Shown here: positions 12,334 through 23,207 of the stretch, piece by piece
Layout of the letters: the number at the start of each line of letters is the position of its first letter
How positions within the stretch are numbered: position 1 is the stretch's first letter
Assembly (NCBI RefSeq): GCF_031143425.1
Contig: NC_090443.1
Location: forward strand, 1,053,816,554-1,053,880,553
Source: Pleurodeles waltl
Taxonomy: Eukaryota; Chordata; Amphibia; Caudata; Salamandridae
DNA length: 64,000 nucleotides
Direction: 5' to 3'
Program-made: the position numbers and the translations under genes
The notes under the pieces: model-generated
Told to the model about the DNA's origin: nothing
Databases searched by the model: none
The model's input: the letters and a program-made list of their open reading frames with translations, nothing else

Positions 12334-13010
12334 TCACTCCCATCACTCCACTCCATCCCACGCACTGCACCTACACATATGACTAAACCCAATGCCAACA
12401 CCTGCATGCTGTACCAATGCATAGACACCCCTGCCAGCCCTGCATGGACACCCATCACAAAAGCATGCACAGCATAGGGAAACTAACAATCCCACAATAC
12501 ATCACCATACACAAACAAAAGGTGGCAGGGCAACAGCAACCATACAGGGGAAGCCAGGGATGTACAACATGTCATACACATGAAGCATAATAATCACTTG
12601 CATCCCCATCCAATGTCAGTGGAGAGGAAGTGCCACGACTATCCAGTCCCCCAACAGAAGCTGCCCCCAGTGATGACAGTAACTCTGGATTTGGATGACC
12701 AACCTGGCCCATCAGGGACCACTGGAAAGCCCAAGCCCACTCACAGACGACCAGAGAACCTCCCCCATCAGAATCCAACATCACAGCACCCACTCAGCGT
12801 TCCCACACCTCTGTCCCCAGGACACGTCAATCAGCAGTATGCCCACCTGTACAGGGACTTCAGGCCACACCTCGCCCCCAAGACAATCAGGGACCTGGGG
12901 TCAGTGGCACTGGCCACACCGTTCAGGGGACAGAGGCACAGGCCAACAGGGACCCTGGGAGGACATCTCCAGTCTCCTCAACCTACAGAAAAGGTACATG
13001 TCGTCTGAGG
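12334..13010 (+). pseudogene. Proline-rich C-terminal remnant of a Harbinger accessory protein
   Basis: Around 12690-12990 the + strand encodes LDDQPGPSGTTGKPKPTHRR, then in another frame VCPPVQGLQATPRPQDNQGP and GHTVQGTEAQANR. This low-complexity Pro/Gln/Thr composition, after a Myb-like exon and before the transposase, is what I expect for the tail of a Harbinger Myb-like protein, but it differs in style from the tail at 14523-15676. The two tails may come from two subfamilies fused by recombination, or be successive exons. Frames change at least twice. The function of the tail is unknown; a role in protein-protein contact is inference. Confidence 0.5.
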
Positions 13011-14140
13011 GCCAGGTTGTGCAACATGCAGCATGCCACCACTATCTGGCAGACCTTCGCGGGTGAGTAGCACAGGGATCTTCCTGTCAGATGGAGGCCC
13101 CAGAACCTGGCCTTCAGGAGACCGAAGATCCTCTCGATGATCTATCTGGTTTGCCCATGTACTTCATTATAACGCTTTTCAGCCCTTGTCCTGCCATTTA
13201 TCACAGGGGTCAGCAGCCACAATAGGTTTGGGTAGTCAGAGTCACCTGCAAGTATTGAGGGACAACATTTAGCCACACAAAAGCCTATGGGGTTAACACC
13301 AGAAACATACTCGAATATACAGTGGGTGGGGACCAAGGCTCACCTATTAGCCACACCCTGTGCCTCTATAGTTGGCCCATCACATTTGGGATGCTGCTAT
13401 TCCTCAGAACAAAGGCATCATGCACCGACCCAGGATACTTAGCATTGACGTAGGAAATGTACTTGTCCGCTAGGTACACCATTTGCACATTTATTGAGTG
13501 GAAACTCTTACGATTCCTGAACACTTGTTCATTCTGGAGGTGGGGGCAAACGCAATATTTGTCCTGTCAATTGCACCAATAATATTGGGGATATGTCCCA
13601 TTGCATAGAATCTTCCACCTTGGGGAAAGCTATGTAGCTGCACATGTGTTTCACCAGGGCAGACAAAACTCTTGCCAGCATAATAGAAAACATTAGCTGT
13701 GACATTCCTGTTGCCAAGCCCACTGTCACTTAGAAAGAACCAGTTGCCAGGAAATGGAGCATCAATAGAACTTGCACAAGAGGGGTGATCCCAGTGGGAT
13801 GACGGATAGCTGATATCAGGTCAGGCTCCAACTGGGCACACAGCTCTGTGATTGTGGCTCTGTCCAGTCTATAGGTCAGTATTATGTGCCTGTCCTCCAG
13901 TGTAGCCAAGTCCACCAGAGGTCTGTACATAGGGTTATGTCTCCACCTCCTATTCATCCGCAGCGGTAGGTATCTAAGGCACACAAGAGTGAGTAGGGTG
14001 TCACAATTGGAACAACAAAACCACAACTGCAGCCCACATGGTGCACTTATGTATTGGGGCAGTGTAAATGGTGAAGTATGTGCCAATCTAATCTGTGATG
14101 CAGTAATTGTCAATAGGCATGTGAGTACAGTGGGTATCAA
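13010..14140 (-). pseudogene. Harbinger DDE transposase, broken
   Basis: Read on the - strand, 14140-13730 gives an N-terminal part with RRWRHNPMYRPLVDLATLED, then an arginine-rich HTH region ending LLMLHFLATGSF. After a stop come fragments with MSQ and then GHIPNIIGAIDRTNIAFAP near 13600-13550, the first catalytic Asp block. Near 13250, AGDSDYPNLLWLLTPVI carries the second Asp. Near 13140, IIERIFGLLKARF carries the Glu, followed by YSPAKVCQIVVACCMLHNLA. All three DDE residues are visible, but the gene has at least one frameshift and three in-frame stops. It would have cut both ends of the element. It runs against the Myb-like gene and lies in what may be the intron of that gene. Confidence 0.88.
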
Positions 14141-14522
14141 TACATATTTTGGCTGGTGGGGTGGTATCCGTGTGGTGGATGTGTGTTAGTGGGTGCCCCT
14201 AAGGCCGAGCCAGACATTGCAGCGTGGGTCAACTGAAGGGTAATGGGTGCATGGCAAATACAGGTAACCTAGCTTGTTAGCAGTCCATTTCAGCCAGGGC
14301 ATCTTGGGTCCCAGGAGTGCTGCAGTTGGCGTTGTGTGGTCCTCATCTTGCCTTAGTGACTAGCCATATCACTGGTAGTGCAATGCATAGTGCTTAAGCC
14401 TGTTCCCTGTTTGTGACGGTGATGTGCATGCCAATAGTGGTGTTGGTGCAGTCACTTGACCAAGTATATCGTTTGTCTTCCCCCCCTTTCTTGTTTTGTC
14501 ATCCTGTCCTTGTGTGCATTAG
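14141..14522. other. Spacer between transposase start and Myb C-terminal exon
   Basis: No open frame of note. It should contain the upstream control region of the minus-strand transposase and ends in a pyrimidine-rich run (about 14480-14520) followed by CATTAG, a plausible splice acceptor for the + strand gene. Confidence 0.45.
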
Positions 14523-15676
14523 CATCATCTGGCAGAGGACCAGGGGCACAGGCGACAGAGGGAGCTGCATCCCACAGAAACCAGGAGGCAGAGTACACCG
14601 ACACCGAGGAAACCAGTGGGAGGGAGGGCGAGGGGAGCACCACGGCAGAGACTGGAGGAGACAACACAGACTGAGATGCCTCCTACAATGGGAGCTCCCT
14701 AGTGGTGGCAGACACCTCTGTGACCACCCCAGATGGAGGCACAGCCGCCACCCCCGTACCAGCACTGCCCTCCGAGTAGCCCCCCCAGCGAATTGCCCAT
14801 GCCCGCTCACCCAGAAGGGTGGGCATTTCCTTTGCCCCAGGCACCTCAGGCCCTGCCCCAGTGTACCCTGCTGCCCTGAGTGAGGAGGCTATTGACCTCC
14901 TGAGATCCATCTCTGTAGGGCAATCAACCATTGTGAATGCCATCCAGGGGCTGGCATCCCAGATGCAGCAATGCAATGCATTCCTGGAGGGCATTCACAG
15001 TGGATTGGCGGGCCAACAGAGATCGATTCAGGCTCTTGCCTCCTCTCTGATGGCAGACATTGTCCCTGTTTCTACTGTCCCCCCTCCAACTACCATTTCC
15101 CAGTCCCATTCTCCTCAACCCCAACCCATCTCAGGCACACATACAGACGAGCATGCACACAAGAGAACACCCAAGAGTGGCACAGGGAGACACAAGCACC
15201 ACACTTCATCCCACAAGCACTCACTCAAACACCATACAGTTGCAGACACAACCACATCCACTACCTCCACTGTCTCCCCTTCCTCCTCCTCCACCTCCCC
15301 CTGTCACGTCCACACTCACCCCTGCATGCACTTCCTCCACATCCACCACCAGCATCACCAGACCAAGCAGCACACACATCTCACTAGCAGACACCCCCAC
15401 AACATCCATCCACTTGTCCCCTGTGTCCTCTCCCACTGTGTCTGTCCCCCCTTAAAGGACACAAACGCAGGCACTCAGACACCCAACAGCCATCCACCTC
15501 ACACACGAACACTGCCCATTCACCTGCACCCAACTCCAGCAGACGTAGACCTCCAACAACCACTCACTCAACCTCCACTCCCATCCCTCCTCCCCCCTTC
15601 CACCCCACCGTCCCTAAGAAGCTTTTCCTTGCCCAACCTGGCCTCTTCCCTCCTCTCCCCCCTGTCCTGCCCATAG
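14523..15676 (+). pseudogene. Harbinger Myb-like protein, C-terminal exon
   Basis: One frame runs from about 14523 to 15676 with only two stops, TGA at 14672-14674 and TAG near 14777. It reads TEGAASHRNQEAEYTDTEET, an acidic Ser/Thr-rich stretch, then ARSPRRVGISFAPGTSGPAP and EEAIDLLRSISVGQSTIVNA followed by a heptad-like helix to about 15060. The helix probably mediates oligomerisation. A long His/Thr/Ser/Pro tail follows. I recognise this layout from Myb-like proteins of newt Harbinger elements. The start at 14523 is chosen because a pyrimidine tract and TTAG precede it, as in a splice acceptor. The two stops make this copy non-functional. Confidence 0.7.
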
Positions 15677-15785
15677 GACCAGGGTGCCCACCAGCCAGCA
15701 CAGCACCTCAGCCAAACAGTCCACGGGGACAACAGAGGCACCTTCTAGTCGTGGAGACAGGACTGTGAGGGATTCCACTCCAACA

Positions 15786-16016
15786 GCCAGAAAGGGGAAG
15801 GAGCTGACAACAACTACAGCAAGAAAGGGGAAGGAACCCACAACAACTACAACCAGAAAGGAGAAGGAGCCAACAACACATACAGCCAGGAAGGGGAAGG
15901 AGCCCACAACAAATACAGCCAGGAAGGGTAAGGAGCCCACAACAACTACAGCCAGGAAGGGGAAGGAGCCCACAACACCTACAGCCAGGAAGGGGAAGGT
16001 GCCCTCACCTCCTGCC
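15786..16016 (+). repeat. 33-bp coding minisatellite, 7 units
   Basis: Units start at 15786, 15819, 15852 and every 33 bases to about 15985, with GCCAGGAAGGGGAAGGAGCC as the core. Translated, each is an 11-residue basic unit of the form ARKGKEPTTTT. The period is a multiple of three, and the frame stays open throughout (15684-16157), consistent with expansion within coding sequence. It lies one frameshift downstream of the Myb C-terminal frame. Confidence 0.9.
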
Positions 16017-16089
16017 ATGGAAGGAATGAAGCCCTCAACTCCATCAGAGGCTGGGAGGGTGAAACCACCACCACCTGTGGTCACTGAAC

Positions 16090-16362
16090 CCTCACCGCCA
16101 GCAAAGGCAGCCCAGAAGGCCACCTGTTGCCACAGAGCAGCATTCCTCACCAGCTGAGGTAGTGCAGCTATCACCGCCAGCAGAGGCAGCCTGGGAGGCA
16201 CCATCAACTGTTGCCACAGAGCAGCAATCCCCACCAGCTGAGGCAGTGCAGCTATCACTGCCAGTAGAGGCAGGCGAGGAGGCACCATCACCTGTTGCCA
16301 CAGAGCAGCAATCCCCACCAGCTGAGGCAGTGCGGCTATCACCGCCAGCAGAGGACATGTAG
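16090..16362 (+). repeat. 84-bp coding minisatellite, about 3 units
   Basis: GTTGCCACAGAGCAGCA recurs at 16126, 16210 and 16294, exactly 84 bases apart. Each unit translates to 28 residues containing ATEQQSPPAEAV and LSPPAEA. The frame ends at TAG 16360-16362, just where the next array with a different period begins. This looks like the end of the original coding region. Confidence 0.88.
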
Positions 16363-16399
16363 GCCACTCGCCAGGGACTGCTGCACAAGGGGGCCCCTC

Positions 16400-16990
16400 C
16401 AGAACAGTGGACATGTTCCCCACCTGAGAGACTGTGGCCTTGCACTCTCCAACACTGAGAAATTGTCATGGATCCCCCTCCAGAACCAGTGGGCATGTTC
16501 CCCAGCTCAGAGACTGTGCCCTTGCACTCCCCAGCAAAGAGAAATGGGCATGGCGCCCCCTCCAGAACCAGTGGGCATGTTCCCCACCTGAGAGACTGTG
16601 CCTTGCACTCCCCAACACCGAGAATGGGCATGGAGCCCCCACCAGAACCAGTGGGCATGTTCCCCAGCTCAGAGACTGTGACCTTGCACTCTCTAACACT
16701 GAGAAATGGGCATGGAGCCCTCTCCAGAACCAGTGGGTGTGTTTCCCAGCTCAGAGACTGTGACCTTGCACTCCCCAGCAAAGGATAATGGGCATGGAGT
16801 CCCCTCCAGAACCAGTGGGAAAGTCACCCACTAGAGAGACTGTGGCCTTGCACTCCCCAACACTGAGAAATGGGCATGGAGCCCTCTCCAGAAGCAGTGG
16901 GCATGTTCCCCACCTGAGAGACTGTGGCCTTGTACTCCCTAACACTGAGAAATGGGCATGAAGCCCCCTCCAGAACCAGTGGGGAAGTTC
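16400..16990. repeat. 82-bp minisatellite, 8 units
   Basis: CAGTGG occurs at 16405, 16487, 16569, 16649, 16731, 16813, 16895 and 16977: seven intervals, six of 82 and one of 80. The unit holds CCAGAACCAGTGGGCATG, then GAGACTGTG-CCTTGCACTC and AACACTGAGAAATGGGCATG. Because 82 is not a multiple of three, the frame rotates each unit, giving similar open frames in all three phases on + and long frames on -. I treat it as 3' untranslated. Confidence 0.93.
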
Positions 16991-16999
16991 CTGCATTCG

Positions 17000-17771
17000 G
17001 CTTAGGTGCTCCCCCCATTCTCCTGAACAAACTGATGCCCCTGCAGTGTTCTCTCCGAATGATGTCAGGATACAAGTTGGGCCTTGGATTGTGATCTGTG
17101 GCCTTGTGCGCCCTTATGACTTTGGACGGGGCATTGGCCCTTTATGAACATTTGTATATATTTGACTTGTGTGGTGGGTTTTGCTATGCTAATACGTTGT
17201 CAGTACTTCAAAAATCTGGTCCTTGTTTTATTGTGCCGTGTGTCGTGTGACATTGTTTTTCCTCTTCAACTGGTTGTGTGTATGGTGTGTGTGTGTCTGG
17301 TGTGTGTTGTGCATGTGTGTGTTACTCTCGTTTTCCTCCCTCTCTCCCTTGTGTGCTAGGCGGCTGTACTCACTGTTGTCTTCGTCGGCTTTGGTGCTTC
17401 AGGTGGAGCATAACGCAGAAGATCATCTGGAAGACTTGCAGTTCGGGTTCCATGGCAGCGTAGTTCTTCCCTGTGTCTCTGATGGTGAGTCCTTTCACTT
17501 CTGAGGTCTGTTTCTGCCAGGCTTTTGATGGCGTTGGTACCCCACCCCCCCGGAAAAGGTGGAGGATTTGTGTGTCTTAATATGGTGGGCCTCCTGGCTG
17601 TTGGCGGCTACCACTGTGGTGAGTGTTGTTTCTGCCCTGGCGGTTGGTGTGGTACATTGGCTGTCTATGGAAGTTATCACCCCTATGGTCATATTTGGCA
17701 GTACTTGCCGCCGGCCTGTTGGCGGGACTACCGCCACTTTATCTCTCAGCCCCAGGGTCGTAATGAGGGCC
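17000..17771. repeat. Harbinger right subterminal and terminal region
   Basis: A GT-rich block at 17277-17345 is followed by GC-rich subterminal words (CTTGCCGCCGGCCTGTTGGC, GGGACTACCGCCAC) and the right terminal inverted repeat CCCCAGGGTCGTAATGAGGG-CC ending at 17771. No gene seen. Confidence 0.65.
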
Positions 17772-19049
17772 TATATGCCTTATCATTGGTCAACATCTAT
17801 AATCTGTAAATTTGGCTCTAGCCACTAGGAATGCAACTACACATTGACTACACACTATACTAAACTGTGTTGCTCAGCATTAAAGTTGCTTTGTCGAACC
17901 TATCCAACTCGCATAGTCTCACCATGTGTCACACAATTCCGGATGTCTTCACACGGTCACCCAGTGAGAAGCTGAAATCACACAATGGCAGCAAGAGGAG
18001 CTGAAAACCACAGAAAAAAATGTGTATTCCCAGCTCTTCTTTGGAGGGTTTAAGCAGCAATGTCCATTAAGAAGTGTGAAAACATCCCGGGACGTTGGCA
18101 GTAGCCCAGCAACCGTTGTGTTTTTCTTTTTCAGAGGGGACAAGGAGGTCCATGGGGCATGGCACGGGAGCAGACAGGCCTCAAAGATTGTTCAGAGCCT
18201 GAAGACAGACCCCTCCGATGCCACACCGCATTCTGACATGGGGAATGTTATTTTCAAGTTGGCAGGTCTGCGCTAGGTGTGAGTGTGGACCCCTACTACT
18301 CCTCAATATTGAGGCATGAAATCAGGCAGTAGGAGGAGCATAGTGGCTTATACTTCTCCTGTTTGTGTATAAACCTAATAAGGACATGTCTCAGATCTCC
18401 AGGTGGGTCCTCAACTACGCAGACCTCCTGGAGCCTATCTGGCAGACAGGGTCCTAGTCTGCATTCAGAGTGCTATCATTTAATGACTTAAGCCAGCAGA
18501 CTGTTGGGGTCCAGCACCTTTCCAAATTGCAGCTCTTAGGTGTCCTCTGGTGTTTCCTAAACTGTGAAGAGTCTAGAGTTTATCTGACATCCTTAGGTAG
18601 TCTCTGAAGTTGTAGATTTTCAAGGAAGGCACATATATCGTCTCTCATGTTTGCCTCACCACCTATAATAATCGGCAAAGATTCTCCAGCCCATCTCGCC
18701 TCTTTCTCACTTCAGCTGAGCCACACCAGGAGCCAACCAGCTCTATCTCCAGCCCCGCAGTTTGTTTTGTGTGCTTATATAATGTGTTCTTCTTAATCAT
18801 TGATTTAATTCCTATGAGCAATAAGGCCCAATGTCAGCGGGCCTATTTCATTTTCAGGCTGAGGAATACTTCAGAGTTTCTTAGCCTTATATTTTCTTCC
18901 AGTGCATGTTTTTCTTTAATCTCATCCTCTTTCTATTCAGTTTTGGCTTGTGGTCTGTCCCTGAGTACTGAAGTATGTCCTTCTCAAGGTGCGATGCAGG
19001 ATTGTGCTGATCCGATATTATCTTTAAAGTAGTTCAAATTGACTTCTGT
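17772..19049. other. Unassigned region
   Basis: No clear gene. On the - strand, scattered words such as HVLIRFIHKQEK (about 18395-18360) hint at a decayed LINE reading frame, in line with the L1 endonuclease just to the right, but this is too weak to call. Confidence 0.35.
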
Positions 19050-19790
19050 CACACCCACTGCAGTTTCTCTATCCTTGAGTCCATGCGTCTAAGCACCAGG
19101 CACTACTATCTCATCTAGCTTGAGTCCCAGTTATCAATATCAGGGTCAATTATCAGAAACTGGATGAAAAAGTAGTCTAATCTCGAAACTGATTTATGCC
19201 CCCCAGAGAAAAAAGGAATATGGTCAATCCTCTGATTCCTCTGATGCCTTAGTCTTCATATATGAGTTAAACCCAAAGCCCCTGCCCGTTGAGCCACTTC
19301 AGAGGGGTGGATGCATTGGCCATTTTACCAGTTGGCCTATCCATATATGGTTCCATGACATCACGATAGTCGTAGCCTATAAATTGCAAGGAAGGAGATG
19401 TTTCTACGTGTTGAGAGCTGACTTCATCGTTAGTTTGTATACGCATGATGGAGGATAGTCATTGAACACAGCTCTGCCTGTGTCCCTTGGACTGCCACAT
19501 AATATCAATTGGGGTCTCTCCCTTTCACTTTGACTATAAAGGGTGGGTGTCTTCCTGGCCAAAATTACGAACCCTAAGGAGGCTTGTGTGAACTTTATGG
19601 GAATGAGCGGGCTATATTTCTCTTTCCCAACAACTCTACATTCATTACCCTTCAAGTTGGCTTCTTGTACAAGAACCAACTCTGGCCCGTAGTGTTTTAG
19701 ATTTTGGGCTAGCTCTTCCATTTTGATCTTATACCCAAGGCAGTTAAAGTACTGTCATAATATTCGCAGCTCTTCAACTTCCCTAGGTGT
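19050..19790 (-). pseudogene. L1-type LINE ORF2, endonuclease domain remnant
   Basis: The - strand frame 19721-19404 reads LAQNLKHYGPELVLVQEANL, the 'LLQETHL' block with the catalytic Glu of the apurinic-like endonuclease, then ASLGFVILARK. Further on, near 19205-19120, GGHKSVSRLDYFFI gives the SRIDYFF block. This domain nicks target DNA to prime L1 reverse transcription. The two blocks are separated by frame changes and the start of the domain, near 19780, reads only weakly (LRIL). An A-family LTR begins at 19826, so the upstream part is displaced or lost. The reverse transcriptase that should follow (below 19050) is not recognisable. Confidence 0.75.
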
Positions 19791-19985
19791 TCCTGCCATG
19801 GGTATCTTCTTTGAGAGTAGATTGGTGTAGGAAGGTAGCCTCTTTCTAGCCTTGTTACCCCCACTTTTGGCCTGTTTGTGAGTCTATGTCAGGGTGTTTT
19901 TACTGTCTCACTGGGAACCTGCTAGCCAGGACCCCAGTACTCATAATGGAAACTCTATTTGCCAGTCTGTTTGATATCTGTCACT

Positions 19986-20325
19986 CAGTGCTTAATTTGT
20001 AAATTAGGAGGTGCCGGTGCTCAAAGCCCTTCTCTTAAACACGAGGCTGCTGTAATTAAATCTACCAGCACTGAACACTGAGGCAGCGTAATCCTGAAGC
20101 GATTCGGGCCTCTTCGATCCATTTACAGCCACCCCTGCCCCTTCAGCTCATCCTGCAACTTTCTACTTTCTCCCTTTATGACGCTTTTTAGTTTTTCCTT
20201 CTTCCGTCTTTCCCATAAGTGTCTTTTGCTCGCAGCAAATGCTTGAGGCATAAGAATAAGCCCCGGCCCTCACAAATAAGTGCCGGTGCTCAGTACTGGA
20301 AACAACAAGCATAAATTAAGCACTG
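19986..20325. mobile_element. 340-bp hAT-type MITE inside LTR A
   Basis: It begins CAGTGCTTAATTTG and ends CATAAATTAAGCACTG, imperfect terminal inverted repeats with CAGTG/CACTG ends usual for hAT elements. The flanks CTGTCACT (19978-19985) and GTGTCACT (20326-20333) match at 7 of 8 positions, the duplication size of hAT transposons. GTGCCGGTGCTCA occurs twice internally. No ORF. Confidence 0.82.
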
Positions 20326-22957
20326 GTGTCACTGGGATCCTGCTAGCCAGGACCCCAGTGCTCATAGTTTGTGGCCTATATGTGTTCCCTGTGTGGTGCC
20401 TAACTGTGTCACTGAGGCTCTGCTATCCAGAACCTCAGTGTTTATGTTCTCTCTGCTTTTAAAATTGTCACTGCAGGCTAGTGACTAATTTTACCAATTC
20501 TGATTGGCACACTGGGACACCCTTATAATTCCCTAGTATATGGTACCTAGGTACCCAGGGTATTGGGGTTCCAGGAGATCCCTATGGGCTGCAGCATTTC
20601 TTTTGTCAACCATAGGGAGCTCAGACAATTCTTACACAGGACTGCCACTGCAGCCCGAGTGAAATAACGTCCACATTATTTCACAGCCATTTTACCTTGC
20701 ACTTAAGTAACTTATAATTCACCTATATGTCTAACCCTCACTTAGTGAAGGTTAGGTGCAAAGTTACTAAGTGTGAGAGCACCCTGGCACTAGCCAAGGT
20801 GCCCCCACATTGTTCAGGGCAATTTCCCCGGACTTTGTGAGTGCTGGGACACGATTACACGTGTGAACTACATATAGGTCAATACCTATGTATAGCTTCA
20901 CAATTGTAACTCCGAACATGGCCATGTAACATGTCTAGGATCATGGAATAGTCCCCCCAATACCATTCTGGTATTGGGGGGACAGTTCCATGAATTCCTG
21001 GGGCTCCAGCAGAGAGCCCGGGTACTGCCAAACTAGCTCTCTGGGGTTTTCTCTGCAGATACCACTGCTGCCAACCCTCAGATAGGTTTCTGCCCCCTGG
21101 GGCCTGGGTACCCCAGTCCCAGGAAGGCAGAACAAAGGATTTCCTCTGAGAGAGGGTGTTACACCCTCTCCCTTTAGAAAAATAGGTGTTAAGGGCCTGA
21201 GAGGAGTAGCCTCTCCTGGCCTCTGGAAATGCTTTGAAGGGCACAGATGGTGCTCTCCTTGCATAAGCCAGTCTACACCGGTTCTGGGATCCCCCCAGAC
21301 CTGCTCTGGGGCGCAACTGGACAAAGGAAAGGGGAGTGACCACTCCCCTGACCAACACCTAGCCCAGGGAAAGTAACCAGAGCTCCTCCAGTGTGTCCCA
21401 GACCTCTGCCATCTTGAATGCAGATGTGTGAGGGCACAATGGAGACCTCTGAGTGGCCAGTGTCAGCAGGTGACGTCAGAGACCCCTCCTGATAGGTGCT
21501 TACCTCTCTCTGTAGCCAATCCTCCTCTGGGGGCTATTTAGGGTCTCTCCTGGGGGTTTCTCTTCAGTTAACGAATGCAAGAGCTCACCAGAGTTCCTTT
21601 GCACTTCTCTCTTCGACTTCTGCCAAGGATCGACTGCTGACTGCTCCAGGACGCCGGCAAAACTGCAACAAAGTAGCAAGAAGACTACCAGCAACATATT
21701 AGCGCCTCATCTTGCCGGCTTTCTCACCTGTTTCCTGGTGGTGCATGCTCTGAAGGCTGTCTGCCTTCACCCTGCACTGGAAGCCAAGAAGAAATCTCCC
21801 GTGGGTCGACGGAATCTTCCCCCTGCTAACGCAGGCACCAAACTTCTGCATCACCGGTCCTCTGGGTCCCCTCTCATCTTGACAAGCGTGGTCCCTGGAA
21901 CACAGGAGCTGGATCCAAGTGTCCCCGACAGTCCAGTGGCCCTTCTGTCCAAATTTGGTGGAGGTAAGTCCTTGCCTCCCCACGCCAGACAGTAATCCTG
22001 TGTACTGCGTGAACTGCAGATGCTAGGGCTTCTGTGCACTTTTGCAAGACTTCCTTTGTGCACAGCATACCCCAGGTCCCCAGCACTCCGTCCTGCATTG
22101 CCCAACTCGCTGAGTTGGTCTCCAATTTCGTGGGACCCTCTTTTGATGCCTGTTAAGGTGCTTCTGTGGGTGCTGCCTGCTTCTGCGTGGGCTCTCTGTG
22201 TTGCTGAGCACCCACTCTGTCTCCTCCTCCAAGGGGCGACCTCCTGGTCCTTTCTGGGCCCTGTCAGCACCCAAAAACCTTCAACCGCAGCTCTTGCAGC
22301 TAGCAAGACTTGTTTGTGGACCTTCTGCGTGGAAACAACTCTGCATCCTCCAGCACGCCGTGGGATATCTTCTGACCAAAGGAGAAGTTCCTGGCACCTT
22401 CTGTTGTTGCAGAATCTTTGGCTTCTTCCACCCAGAGGCAGCCCTTTTGCACCTTCATCCGGGGTTTAGTGGGCTCCTGCACCCCCGCCCCACACCCTCC
22501 CGGACACTTGCGTGACTCTTGGACTTGGTCCTCTTCCTTTGCAGGTCCTCAGGTCCAGGAATCCATTTTCAGTGCTTTGCAGTCAGTTGTTGTCTTTGCA
22601 GAATCCCCTATCTCGACTTTACTGTCTTTCTGGGGTAGTAGGGTAACTTTACTCCTACTTTTCAGGGTCTTGGGGTGGGGTATCTTGGACACCCTTAGTG
22701 TTTGCTTACACTCCCAGCGACCCTCTACACACTACACTAGGCCTGGGGTCCATTCGTGGTTCGCATTCTACTTTTGGAGTATATGGTTTGTGTTGCCCCT
22801 AGGCCTTTTGTCTCCTATTACATTCTATTGTGTTCTACAGCATTTGCACTACTTTTCTAACTGTTTACTTACCTGATTTTGGTTTGTGTGTATATTTTGT
22901 GTATTTTACTTACCTCCTAAGGGAGTATATCCTCTGAGATACTTTTGGCATATTGTC

Positions 22958-22985
22958 ACTAAAATAAAGTACCTTTATTTTTAGT
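22958..22985. terminator. Palindromic polyadenylation signal of LTR A
   Basis: The 28-bp stretch is nearly self-complementary and carries AATAAA on the + strand and again on the - strand. The same arrangement is kept in the inverted copies (for example near 57040-57068). On the LTR sense strand it lies about 220 bp before the LTR end, a normal place for the processing signal. Confidence 0.6.
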
Positions 22986-23207
22986 AACTCTGAGTATTGT
23001 GTTTCTTATAATGTAGTGCTATATGATATAAGTGGTATAGTAGGAGCTTTGCATGTCTCCTAGTTCAGCCTAAGCTGCTCTGCTATAGCTACTTCTATCA
23101 GATTAAGCTGCTAGAACACTTCTAATCTACTATTGTGGGATAACTGGACCTAGCACAAGGTGTAAGTACCACAAGGTACCCACTATAGGCCAGGCCAGCC
23201 TCCTACA

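Larger units (their letters stand above)
8771..17771. mobile_element. Harbinger-like DNA transposon, inactive, with Myb-like and DDE transposase genes
   Basis: The left end GGCCCTCCTTATGACACTGG and the right end, read inverted as GGCCCTCATTACGACCCTGG, form terminal inverted repeats matching the GACCCTGGCGG ends of the MITEs in this window. Flanking triplets are TAC (8768-8770) and TAT (17772-17774), close to a 3-bp duplication. Inside are the two gene types typical of PIF/Harbinger elements: a Myb/SANT-like DNA-binding protein on + and a DDE transposase on -. A 2.68-kb solo LTR (9652-12328) interrupts it. The + strand also carries a third proline-rich coding remnant (12340-13010), so the body may be a fusion of two Harbinger subfamilies. 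All genes carry stops. Confidence 0.75.
19826..23207 (+). repeat. 5' LTR of family A (Gypsy-type), 3.4 kb
   Basis: It starts TGTAGGAAGGTAGCC and ends GGCCAGCCTCCTACA. It is followed by a primer-site-like TTGGTGGTGCAGCGGTGGG and a gag gene, so it is a 5' LTR. Two solo copies lie inverted at 38935-41861 and 56817-59753. Length includes a 340-bp hAT-type insert. ACTAAAATAAAGTACC at 22958 provides a polyadenylation signal near the 3' end, and GGAGGTAAGTCC at about 21959 resembles a splice donor. The left flank is ATTGG; no matching right flank of a complete element was found. Confidence 0.88.

Noticed and set aside
15614..16423. 269-codon hydrophobic frame on the - strand (FPFLAV repeats)
   Set aside because: It is the exact antisense of the 33-bp coding array, whose + strand continues the Myb-like protein. 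A repeated membrane protein is not supported.
16092..16781. 229-codon frame on the - strand
   Set aside because: Open only because it runs through the 82-bp and 84-bp tandem arrays; the + strand carries the coding-compatible periods.
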